DNA from: Microbacteriaceae bacterium UBA1487
GTDB taxonomy: Bacteria; Actinomycetota; Actinomycetes; Actinomycetales; Microbacteriaceae
Direction of reading: 5' to 3'
NCBI GenBank assembly: GCA_002325245.1
Contig: DCRR01000013.1
Location: 22,423-38,031 of the forward strand
DNA: 15,609 nt
The position numbers and the translations under genes are program-made. Below the pieces are notes generated by a model that saw only the letters and a list, made by a program, of their open reading frames with translations, was not told where the DNA came from and made no database searches. Every line of letters begins with the position of its first letter. The stretch's first letter is position 1. Positions 1-6,510 of the stretch are shown piece by piece.

Positions 1-1791
1 GAGACGCACTACCGCGACGACTACGTGCTGATCCCGAGCGCCCCGACGCTCGGCTCGACCGTGAGCTCCTCGAGCTCGGTGACCTTCAGCGGGTCCGCCG
101 GTGCCGGCGACCGGGTGAGCGTATTCACACTGGAGGGCGCCGAGGCGTGCTCGACCACGGCCACTGCATCCGACACCTGGACCTGTACCGACACTCCCGG
201 CGCGGGAACGCACAGCTACCGCGCGATCTCCCGCTCGCAGGGTTTCGAGATCGACGTCGACGCCCTGCATGAGCCGGACGAGTACGGCAGCTCCTTCCAG
301 GGGTACTCGACGTGGAGCGCCACCACCGTGGCGAGCGTCGCCGTGACGTCGCCCCCGAGCCCCGCGCCCGCTCCGACGCCGACGACTGCGTCAGCGACGA
401 CGACAGCCCTCAGCTTCACGGTCTCGCCGGGACCGTACTTCCCGGGCGACGCCGTGACCTTCAGCGGCAGCGGGGCGCCCGCCGGCGCACCGGTGACCGC
501 GGAGCTGCACTCCACGCCGGTGGTGCTCGGGCAGACGACCGCCGACAGCGACGGCGGATTCCGCATCGTCGCCGTCATCCCGGAGGATGTCGAGCCCGGC
601 GAGCACGAGTTCGTGATCGTGGTGATGGGCGAGAGCGGAGCGCTCTCGGTCGTCACCCAGCCGATCGTCATCGACCTTCCCACCGAGAACCCCGCCAGCT
701 CCCCCGACGAGGGGGGTCCCACCTCCGTCGTCGACGACGACGGAGGATCGGGGGGTGGCGAGGTCGCGCCCCGAACCGAGCCAGCCGCGCCGAGCGTGCT
801 CACCGAGGCGCTGGTGACGTTCGGGCGCATCCTCGACAATCCGGGGCTGCTCGCCGCCGCGGGCGCCCTCGCCCTGGCGCTGCTGTTCCTGGTCGCGATT
901 CCGACCGAGCTGCTGACGGCGACGCTGTCGTCGAACACCGGCCGGATGGGCCGCGGGATCGCGCGCGTCGAGGCCGCCGCCGATCGGGTGCGCGACCGGT
1001 TCATCACCCTCACCGGCAGTCGCGCCGCCGCTGCCGCGGTGCTCGTCGTTCTGGTGAGCATCGTGTTCGGCTTCAGCGATCCGGCCTTCGGGTTCGACCT
1101 GGTGTCGCTGCGCCTCGTCCTCTCGCTCGCGATCGCGTTCTTCATCCTGTTCTACGGCGTGAGCTGGCTGACCGGGCTGATCGTCGACCGCGGCTGGAAG
1201 GTGACCTCCGTCGTCACGATCCAGCCGTCGATCGTGCTGTTCGCGATCCTCGGCGTCGTGTTCTCGCGCCTGGTCGGCTTTGCACCCGGGATCTTCATCG
1301 GCGTCGTGATCGGCATCGAGATGTTCAACGCCTCACGTCGCGCCGAGCTCGGGGCGGCGCTCGTGCAGTTCGCGGGCGTCTTCGCGCTGAGCATCGCCGC
1401 CTGGTTCGGCTACTCCGCGCTGAGCGTCGCCGGCGACCCGCACGACTTCTGGGGCGCGCTGACCGTCGACACCCTGGCCGCCATCACCTCGGAGGGCCTC
1501 ACCGGTGTCGCGATCGCGATCCTTCCGCTGGCGTTCCTCGAGGGCCGCACGCTGTGGGAGGCCTCCAAGTCGCTGTGGTTCGGCACCTTCCTGGTGATCG
1601 CGACCGGGTTCTCGCTGATCGTGCTGCCCACCGCGCTGGAGGAGACCGATCCGGCGGATGTCGGCATCTGGTACGTGGTGCTCGCCGTGTTCGGCGCACT
1701 CGCCTTCGCCGCCTGGGGCTACTTCGCCTGGCGGGCGCGTGTCGGCGAGCGCACCGGGGCCGACGCAACGGAACGCAACACAACGGTCTAG
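1..1791 (+). CDS. Ig-like/multispan membrane protein (5' partial)
   Basis: The reading frame is open from the first base, so the true start lies upstream; the first internal start-like codon is a GTG at 25. Numbering from that GTG, residues 1-215 look extracellular: Ser/Thr/Gly-rich beta-type repeats, with two similar modules ('VTFSGSAGAGDRV' and 'VTFSGSGAPAGAPV') separated by a Pro/Thr/Ala linker near 108-126. An acidic, Gly-rich linker (about 220-255) follows, then about eight hydrophobic segments (roughly 275-298, 334-350, 361-388, 403-432, 446-466, 484-508, 517-538, 548-570). The architecture resembles the Ig-like, multispan membrane proteins commonly seen in Microbacteriaceae (some annotated as FGLLP-motif proteins), but I could not confirm membership. 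The role is unknown; a surface or envelope protein is likely. No catalytic motif is visible. It ends 28 bp before metY and is on the same strand. Confidence 0.8.
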   Translation, partial: ETHYRDDYVLIPSAPTLGSTVSSSSSVTFSGSAGAGDRVSVFTLEGAEACSTTATASDTWTCTDTPGAGTHSYRAISRSQGFEIDVDALHEPDEYGSSFQGYSTWSATTVASVAVTSPPSPAPAPTPTTASATTTALSFTVSPGPYFPGDAVTFSGSGAPAGAPVTAELHSTPVVLGQTTADSDGGFRIVAVIPEDVEPGEHEFVIVVMGESGALSVVTQPIVIDLPTENPASSPDEGGPTSVVDDDGGSGGGEVAPRTEPAAPSVLTEALVTFGRILDNPGLLAAAGALALALLFLVAIPTELLTATLSSNTGRMGRGIARVEAAADRVRDRFITLTGSRAAAAAVLVVLVSIVFGFSDPAFGFDLVSLRLVLSLAIAFFILFYGVSWLTGLIVDRGWKVTSVVTIQPSIVLFAILGVVFSRLVGFAPGIFIGVVIGIEMFNASRRAELGAALVQFAGVFALSIAAWFGYSALSVAGDPHDFWGALTVDTLAAITSEGLTGVAIAILPLAFLEGRTLWEASKSLWFGTFLVIATGFSLIVLPTALEETDPADVGIWYVVLAVFGALAFAAWGYFAWRARVGERTGADATERNTTV

Positions 1792-1807
1792 GCGCAGGGT
1801 GCGCCGG

Positions 1808-1813
1808 TAGCCT
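1808..1813 (+). promoter_or_regulatory. Putative -10 box for leaderless metY transcript
   Basis: TAGCCT fits the actinobacterial -10 pattern TAnnnT and lies 6 nt before the A of the metY ATG, so transcription would begin at or next to the start codon. No Shine-Dalgarno sequence precedes the ATG. The same TAGCCTGG octamer occurs in the same position before hrpA (9068). No clear -35 is visible. Confidence 0.5.
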
Positions 1814-1819
1814 GGCGGC

Positions 1820-3157
1820 ATGCCAGACTCCGCCCTGCCCGAGGTCCCGCGCGCGTCCGACCGCAACTGGGGGTTCCGCACCCGAGCCATCCATGCGGGC
1901 AACATCCCGGATGCCGTACACGGCTCGCGCGCGCTCCCGATCCACCAGACCAGCGCGTTCGTCTTCGACTCCACCGAGGATGCCGCGGCCCGCTTCGCGC
2001 TGCAGAAGTACGGCAACATCTACTCGCGCGTCTCGAACCCGACCGTCGCCAGCTTCGAGGAGCGGATCGCCTCGCTCGAGGGCGGCCTCGGCGCCGTCGC
2101 CACCGCGTCCGGCCTGAGCGCCGAGTTCATCACCTTCGCCTCGCTCGCGGGCGCCGGCGACCACATCGTCGCCGCGCAGAGCCTGTACGGCGGCACCGTC
2201 ACCCAGCTCGACGTGACGCTGCGCCGGTTCGGCGTGGAGACGACCTTCGTGCCGGGCACCGACCCGGCCGACTACGCCGCCGCGATCACCGACACGACGA
2301 AGCTGATCTTCGCCGAGACGATCGCGAACCCCTCGGGCGAGATCGCCGACCTGGAGGGCCTGGCCGACGTCGCCCACGCCGCCGGGATCCCGCTGATCAT
2401 CGACTCGACCGTCGCCACCCCGTACCTGAACCGGCCGATCGAGTGGGGAGCCGACATCGTCATCCACTCCGCCACCAAGTTCCTCGGCGGGCACGGCACC
2501 ACGCTCGGCGGCGTCGTCGTCGAGTCGGGCCGCTTCGACTGGGCGAGCGAGCGCTTCCCGCTGTTCAGCGAGGATGCGGCCCACTACGGCGGACTCAACT
2601 GGCACGGCAACTTCGGCGAGTACGCCTTCCTCACCCGGCTGCGCGCCGAGCAGCTGCGCGACGTCGGCCCGACCCTCGCGCCGCACTCCGCGTTCCTGCT
2701 CGCACAGGGCGTCGAGACACTCCCCTACCGGATGCAGGCGCACGTGAGCAACGCCCGCGCGGTCGCCGAGTTCCTGGAGGCCGATTCCCGCGTCGAGTTC
2801 GTCAACTGGGCGGGGCTCGCCTCGCATCCGCATCACGAACGCGCGAACGCGTACCTGCCGCTCGGACCCGGATCGGTGTTCAGCTTCGGGGTGCGCGCCT
2901 CCGGCACGGCGAGCAGCCGTGAGATCGGCCAGCGCGTCATCGAGAACGTGGAGCTCGCCAGCCACCTGGCGAACATCGGCGACGCGAAGACCCTCGTCAT
3001 CCACCCGGCGTCGACCACGCACGCGCAGCTCTCCGAGCAGCAGCTGCTCGACGGCGGCGTGCTGCCGGGTCTGATCCGCATCAGCGTCGGCATCGAAGAG
3101 GTCGACGACATCATCTACGACCTCGATCGAGCGCTCTCGGTCGCGGTAGAGGGATAA
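1820..3157 (+). CDS. metY: O-acetylhomoserine sulfhydrylase (aminocarboxypropyltransferase)
   Basis: 445 aa, full length for the Cys/Met-metabolism PLP enzyme family (fold type I). It would convert O-acetyl-L-homoserine plus sulfide to L-homocysteine and acetate, the direct sulfhydrylation step of methionine synthesis in the cytoplasm. Visible motifs are the N-terminal 'TRAIHAG', the 'YSRVSNPT' segment (about 68-75) typical of MetY, the PLP-ring Asp in 'IIDSTVATPY' (D195), and the Schiff-base lysine in 'HSATKFLGGHG' (K220). The MetY-type length (about 430-445, versus about 380-400 for MetB/MetC) and the sequence around the lysine favour MetY over cystathionine enzymes. The ATG was chosen because the family N-terminus begins just after it and a TAGCCT box sits right upstream. 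The CoA-binding gene starts 6 bp downstream. The methionine importer metNIQ lies 3.4 kb away on the same strand. Confidence 0.93.
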   Translation: MPDSALPEVPRASDRNWGFRTRAIHAGNIPDAVHGSRALPIHQTSAFVFDSTEDAAARFALQKYGNIYSRVSNPTVASFEERIASLEGGLGAVATASGLSAEFITFASLAGAGDHIVAAQSLYGGTVTQLDVTLRRFGVETTFVPGTDPADYAAAITDTTKLIFAETIANPSGEIADLEGLADVAHAAGIPLIIDSTVATPYLNRPIEWGADIVIHSATKFLGGHGTTLGGVVVESGRFDWASERFPLFSEDAAHYGGLNWHGNFGEYAFLTRLRAEQLRDVGPTLAPHSAFLLAQGVETLPYRMQAHVSNARAVAEFLEADSRVEFVNWAGLASHPHHERANAYLPLGPGSVFSFGVRASGTASSREIGQRVIENVELASHLANIGDAKTLVIHPASTTHAQLSEQQLLDGGVLPGLIRISVGIEEVDDIIYDLDRALSVAVEG

Positions 3158-3158
3158 T
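3153..3158 (+). promoter_or_regulatory. Putative -10 box overlapping metY stop
   Basis: GATAAT matches the bacterial -10 consensus at five of six positions. It contains the metY TAA stop (3155-3157) and lies 5 nt before the ATG at 3164. It could drive a leaderless transcript of the CoA-binding gene, in addition to read-through from metY. No -35 was recognised. Confidence 0.4.
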
Positions 3159-3163
3159 CGGGC

Positions 3164-3814
3164 ATGGGTGCAACAGGGGTTTCGACAGGCTCGGTTTCGA
3201 CAGGCTCGGTTTCGACAGGCTCGGTTTCGACAGGCTCAGCCGGCGAGGCCGACTCGGTGGAGACGGTCCAGCTGACGAACGGGCTGAGCTGCAGCCTGCC
3301 CGCGAGCTCGCCGCTCGCGAAGCTGATGCGCAGCCAGCGCACCTGGGTGGGTCCCAGCGCGCAGGAGCGCCTCGGCATCCTGCGCCGCGCGAAGTCGGTG
3401 GCGATCGTCGGCGCGTCGGCGAATCCGGCCCGCTCCAGCTACTTCGTCGCCACCTACCTGTCGCAGTCCAGCGACTACGAGCTGTACTTCGTGAACCCGA
3501 ACGCGACCGAGATCCTCGGCCGCCCGGTCTACAAGTCGCTCGCCGACCTGCCGGTCGTGCCCGACATCGTCGACGTGTTCCGGCGCGCGAGCGACATCCC
3601 GCAGGTGATGGAGGACGCGATCGCGATCGGCGCGAAGACCGTCTGGGTGCAGCTCGGCATCTGGAACGAGGAGGCGGCCCGCTTCGGCGAGGAGCACGGC
3701 CTCACGGTCGTGATGGATCGCTGCATCAAGGTCGAGCACGCGCGCTTCCACGGCGGGCTGCACCTGCTCGGCTTCGACACCGGCGTGATCAGCTCGAAGA
3801 AGCAGCTCCGGTAG
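3164..3814 (+). CDS. CoA-binding domain protein (YccU-like)
   Basis: 216 aa. From about residue 75 it is a Rossmann-type CoA-binding domain: 'SVAIVGASANPARSS' is the nucleotide-binding glycine region, then 'YELYFVNPNATEILGRPVYKSLADLP', 'DIVDVFRRASDIPQVMEDAI' and 'VWVQLGIWNEEAARFGEEHGLTVVMDRCIKVEH'. These segments are typical of stand-alone YccU-like proteins related to the succinyl-CoA synthetase alpha N-terminal domain; the cellular role is not established. Residues 6-25 are four VSTGS repeats produced by a 15-bp DNA repeat and look non-native to the fold. The ATG at 3164 is supported by the GATAAT box, but an in-frame GTG at 3257, just before 'VETVQLTNGL' where the conserved-looking sequence begins, is a serious alternative. 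The 3' end overlaps the convergent MFS gene by 26 bp. Adjacency to metY suggests co-transcription. Confidence 0.85.
   Translation: MGATGVSTGSVSTGSVSTGSVSTGSAGEADSVETVQLTNGLSCSLPASSPLAKLMRSQRTWVGPSAQERLGILRRAKSVAIVGASANPARSSYFVATYLSQSSDYELYFVNPNATEILGRPVYKSLADLPVVPDIVDVFRRASDIPQVMEDAIAIGAKTVWVQLGIWNEEAARFGEEHGLTVVMDRCIKVEHARFHGGLHLLGFDTGVISSKKQLR
3180..3239 (+). repeat. Four tandem 15-bp repeats inside a coding region
   Basis: Four direct copies of TTTCGACAGGCTCGG start at 3180, 3195, 3210 and 3225; the last ends CAG instead of CGG. The 15-bp unit is a multiple of three, so frame is kept and each copy adds the pentapeptide VSTGS to the CoA-binding protein (if ATG 3164 is used). The GGTTTCGA head is shared with the repeat near 12960 (GGGTTTCGATACGCC), suggesting one family of interspersed elements. 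Confidence 0.9.
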
Positions 3815-4982
3815 GAATCGGCCCGGTCGCCAGGGGCACGGCGCCGCGCGGATACGCCAGCAGCACGAGCGCCGAGAGCACCCAGACCGCGCCGATCACG
3901 GCCAGCAGAGTCCCGCCGCTCGCGTGCGCGAGGGCTCCGGCGACGGCTGCGCCGCCTGCGGCAGCCGAGGCGCGCAGGCCGGAGCCGACCGTGAAGACCT
4001 GCGAGCGCACCGCCAGCGGGCTCTGCTCCTTGCGCAGCAGCAGCATGGCCGCCGCGCTGGATGCGGTGAACAGCCCCGACACCCCGATCGCGGCGACCGT
4101 CCACGCGAGCCCCAGGTCGATCGCCGCCACCATCGTGGCCACGCCGGTCGCCGCGAATCCGGCGCCCATGACGACGATCGGCGGGGCGGAGCCCCAGCGT
4201 CGCGCGGCGGCGGCCAGCGCGCCGAGCAGTCCGCCAACCGCGAAGGCGGTGACGATCCACGCCGCCCGCTCGGCGCTGCCGGAGCGCTCGATCGCGACCG
4301 CGACCGCCGCGACCGCCAGACCGCCGGCGCCCAGCTGACTGAGCGTGCCCGACAGGGTCACGATCGCGATGGGGCGGTGCGCCACCAGGTGCCGGAGCCC
4401 CGTCGCCATGGTGCGCACCGCACCCACCCCGGGCGCCGGGCGCGGGGTGAGCCGCAGCGCGAACAGTCCGGCGCATCCGAGCAGGCAGATCGCGCCGAGC
4501 ACCAGCAGTGCGGTGCGAGCGGAGCCGGCCACGGCGAGCACCGCGACCAGCGCCGGGCCGCCGACCGAGCCGACGTTGTAGGAGAGCGCGTCGTGCGCGT
4601 AGCCGCGCCGGGCATCCGGGAACTCGTCGGCGACGAAGCTCGACAGGCCGCCCATGAAGAACGGCGCGGCGATGCCGCTGAGCACGAGCGCGATCATCAC
4701 GAGCGGGATGGGCACGTCTCCGAGCGCGGCGGTGAGCGCGTACGAGGCCGCGGTGAGCACGGCCCCGGCGAGCATCCAGTGGCTCGGGCGGCGCGTCCGG
4801 TCGAGGATCACCCCGACCAGCGGCGCCGCCAGCACGCTCGGCCCCAGGGTCGCCGCGACGAGCTGCCCGCCGAGCGCGAGATCGTCGAGCTCCGTCGCCG
4901 CCAGAATCGGCAGCGCGACCATGACCCCCGAGGTGGCGAGGCGCAACGGCACCGAGGCGACGAGGTAGCTCGCCGCGGTCAT
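3789..4982 (-). CDS. Major facilitator superfamily transporter
   Basis: 397 aa from the ATG at 4982; a GTG three codons upstream (4991) is also possible. The protein is hydrophobic throughout, with about twelve predicted membrane segments in two halves and a central loop near residues 190-205 ('LRLTPRPAPGVGAVRTMATGL'). The loop 'GVILDRTRRPSHW' after segment 2 corresponds to the MFS motif A region (G-x-x-x-D-R-x-x-R-R). It is probably a proton-coupled exporter in the cytoplasmic membrane; the substrate cannot be told. It lies 16 bp after the aldo/keto reductase stop and is probably the last gene of a regulator-reductase-transporter operon, which is suggestive of a stress or detoxification unit (inference). 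There is no strong ribosome binding site, so translational coupling is likely. Its last 26 bp overlap the convergent CoA-binding gene. Confidence 0.88.
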   Translation of the reverse strand: MTAASYLVASVPLRLATSGVMVALPILAATELDDLALGGQLVAATLGPSVLAAPLVGVILDRTRRPSHWMLAGAVLTAASYALTAALGDVPIPLVMIALVLSGIAAPFFMGGLSSFVADEFPDARRGYAHDALSYNVGSVGGPALVAVLAVAGSARTALLVLGAICLLGCAGLFALRLTPRPAPGVGAVRTMATGLRHLVAHRPIAIVTLSGTLSQLGAGGLAVAAVAVAIERSGSAERAAWIVTAFAVGGLLGALAAAARRWGSAPPIVVMGAGFAATGVATMVAAIDLGLAWTVAAIGVSGLFTASSAAAMLLLRKEQSPLAVRSQVFTVGSGLRASAAAGGAAVAGALAHASGGTLLAVIGAVWVLSALVLLAYPRGAVPLATGPIPTGAASSS

Positions 4983-4998
4983 GTCCCGCACGCGCGGA

Positions 4999-5829
4999 TC
5001 AGAAGGTGGCGGTGTCCGGGTCCGCGCCCTGGCGCAGTCCGGCGTCGAGGCGGTCGATCGCCGCCATCTCGTCGCCGCTCAGCTCGAAACCGAAGACGTC
5101 GAAGTTCTCGGCCATCCGCTCGCGGCTGGTCGTCTTCGGGAACACGACGATGCCCTGCTGCAGGTGCCAGCGCAGCACGATCTGAGCCGCGGTGACCCCG
5201 TGCGCGGCGGCCGCCCCGGCGATGGGCGCCAGCTCGAGCAGCGGGTACTTGCCCTGCCCGAGCGGACCCCACGCCTCGGTGACGATGCCGTGGTCGGCGC
5301 CGTAGACGCGCAGCTCCTTCTGGGCCAGGCCCGGGTGCAGCTCGATCTGGTTGACCGCGGGAACGGTGCCGGTCTCGGCCGCGAGGCGCTCCAGGTGCGG
5401 CACGTGGAAGTTGCTGACGCCGATGGAGCGGGCGAGGCCGGCGGAGTTGATCTGCTCCAGCGCCTTCCAGGCATCCACGTACTTGTCGGCGTCGGGGCGC
5501 GGCCAGTGGATCAGGTACAGGTCGACGAAGTCGAGTCCAAGCTTCTCCAGGCTCGCGGCGATCGCGGCGGGCGCGGTGCCGGCAACGTGGTCGGAGTTCC
5601 AGAGCTTCGTGGTGATGAACAGCTCCTCGCGCGGGATTCCGGAGGCGGCGAGGGCGCGACCGACGCCCTCCTCGTTGCCGTAGACGGCGGCCGTGTCGAT
5701 GTGGCGGTAGCCCACCTCGAGCGCGTCGAGCACGATCCGCTCGGTTTCGACGGGGTCCACCTTGAACACGCCGAAGCCGAGCTGCGGGATCTGGTGGCCG
5801 TCGTTGAGCGCAATGGTGGGAACCGTCAT
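4999..5829 (-). CDS. Aldo/keto reductase, AKR5-like
   Basis: 276 aa, a complete NADPH-dependent aldo/keto reductase TIM barrel. The catalytic tetrad is visible as Asp45 ('HIDTAAVYGNE'), Tyr50, Lys75 ('FITTKLWNSDH') and His108 ('DLYLIHWP'), the same numbering as in Corynebacterium 2,5-diketo-D-gluconate reductase. 'IGVSNFHVPHLERL', 'NQIELHPGLAQ' and the cofactor segment 'IVVFPKTTSRERMAENFDVF' are also present. It reduces carbonyl compounds; the true substrate is not predictable. The start at 5829 was chosen because the family N-terminus begins there and because it forms an ATGA overlap with the upstream regulator stop. The frame stays open upstream to 5925, but that extension is inside the regulator gene and does not look like AKR sequence. 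An AGGAG lies only 1 nt before the ATG, too close for a standard ribosome binding site, so coupling to the regulator is likely. Confidence 0.92.
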   Translation of the reverse strand: MTVPTIALNDGHQIPQLGFGVFKVDPVETERIVLDALEVGYRHIDTAAVYGNEEGVGRALAASGIPREELFITTKLWNSDHVAGTAPAAIAASLEKLGLDFVDLYLIHWPRPDADKYVDAWKALEQINSAGLARSIGVSNFHVPHLERLAAETGTVPAVNQIELHPGLAQKELRVYGADHGIVTEAWGPLGQGKYPLLELAPIAGAAAAHGVTAAQIVLRWHLQQGIVVFPKTTSRERMAENFDVFGFELSGDEMAAIDRLDAGLRQGADPDTATF

Positions 5830-6299
5830 GCTCCTATGCTGGCACGACTCGGCGGCGGCGCGCCGGTCGGTGCCTCCCATTCGGCGCGCCGTCCGTTGCT
5901 CGCGCGGCGGGACGGTCGCCGCCACGGGTCATCCGGATCCAGGCCGTGCCCACGCCACCCGCGCGCGCTCGCCGGCCCCGACGTCTCGTCGGGGAGCAGG
6001 TCCTGCGGGGTGCGCCAGCCGATGCGGCGATCGAACAGGTAGTCCCAGTGATCGAGCTCGCTCGCGAGCTGCTCCAGGATCGCCGAGTCGAGCTCGTACA
6101 GGCTGCGCGGCCAGTCGTCGTGCTGCAGCACCGCGCCGTGCGCGCGCAGCACCTTCAGGTGGTGATGAACGGCCGCGCGGCTGACGCCGAACTCGTGCCG
6201 GATGACGTCCTCCAGATCGCCCAGGTAGTGCGAGCCGGACGCCAGCACCTCCACGAGCCGCCGCCGGATCGGCTCCGCCACCACCTCGAACACATGCAC
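5826..6299 (-). CDS. ArsR-family winged-helix regulator
   Basis: 157 aa from a GTG at 6299, beginning 'MHVFEVVAEPIRRRLVEVLASG', the usual N-terminus of this ArsR-type subgroup. The DNA-binding helix-turn-helix is 'LEDVIRHEFGVSRAAVHHHLKVLRAHG', followed by a wing ('WPRSLYELD'). There is no cysteine in the protein from this start, so it is not a classical metal-thiolate sensor. The last 60 or so residues are Arg/Pro/Ser-rich and look disordered. The frame remains open to a GTG at 6407, but those extra 36 codons run across a 30-bp palindrome and do not resemble the family. Its TGA overlaps the ATG of the aldo/keto reductase (ATGA), so it heads a reductase-transporter operon. Autoregulation through the palindrome upstream is an inference. 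Confidence 0.85.
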   Translation of the reverse strand: MHVFEVVAEPIRRRLVEVLASGSHYLGDLEDVIRHEFGVSRAAVHHHLKVLRAHGAVLQHDDWPRSLYELDSAILEQLASELDHWDYLFDRRIGWRTPQDLLPDETSGPASARGWRGHGLDPDDPWRRPSRRASNGRRAEWEAPTGAPPPSRASIGA

Positions 6300-6311
6300 G
6301 AAAACATGGTG

Positions 6312-6341
6312 CCAATTCAGCTTGGCGCCAGGTTCAATTGG
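6312..6341. promoter_or_regulatory. 30-bp palindrome, candidate operator
   Basis: Twelve of the fifteen base pairs are symmetric. The outer arms are CCAATT and AATTGG, the core is TGGCGCCA, and mismatches fall at arm positions 7, 9 and 11. It sits 12 bp upstream of the GTG start of the ArsR-type regulator, in the 211-bp gap between that gene and divergent metN. Its length and symmetry suit a dimeric winged-helix repressor; binding of the adjacent regulator is inferred. Confidence 0.6.
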
Positions 6342-6411
6342 CAGCTCATCTGAGAGAGGCCGGGTGGGGAGCGGGGGTGGGGAGGAGGCGCGGCAACATT
6401 TCGTCACGCGA

Positions 6412-6441
6412 TTTCGAGCGCGCGGGAACGCGCTCTAGTGT
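6412..6441 (+). promoter_or_regulatory. Possible metNIQ promoter
   Basis: TTTCGA at 6412-6417 and TAGTGT at 6436-6441, spaced 18 bp apart, could be -35 and -10 elements, giving a leader of about 60 nt before metN. The leader could fold a short hairpin (GGAGG at 6443-6447 with CCTCC at 6461-6465). I could not fit it to a SAM riboswitch or T-box. Confidence 0.3.
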
Positions 6442-6498
6442 CGGAGGGTCCCGAGGCCATGCCTCCCCCGCTCGATGACGCGCGAACCCGACCAGCAG

Positions 6499-6504
6499 AG
6501 AGGA
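6499..6504 (+). promoter_or_regulatory. metN ribosome binding site
   Basis: AGAGGA ends 6 nt before the GTG at 6511. This decides the start in favour of that GTG over the in-frame ATG at 6475, which has no comparable site upstream and would add 12 polar residues before the conserved ABC N-terminus. Confidence 0.65.
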
Positions 6505-6510
6505 ACGCGC

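Noticed and set aside
1499..3022. A 507-codon minus-strand frame opposite metY and several other long frames opposite the MFS, AKR and met genes
   Set aside because: These are low-complexity Arg/Ala/Pro-rich translations without motifs, each covering a convincing gene on the other strand or frame.
5830..5925. Extended N-terminus of the aldo/keto reductase from 5925
   Set aside because: The extra 32 residues lie inside the upstream regulator gene and do not match AKR sequence; the ATG at 5829 gives the standard catalytic numbering.
6300..6407. Extended N-terminus of the ArsR-type regulator from GTG 6407
   Set aside because: The added residues (Cys/Pro-rich) do not resemble the family, the family-like N-terminus MHVFE begins at 6299, and the extension would cover the palindrome.
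6436..6510. SAM riboswitch or T-box in the metN leader
   Set aside because: The leader is only about 70 nt and no conserved core or pseudoknot could be fitted; only a short GGAGG/CCTCC pairing was seen.
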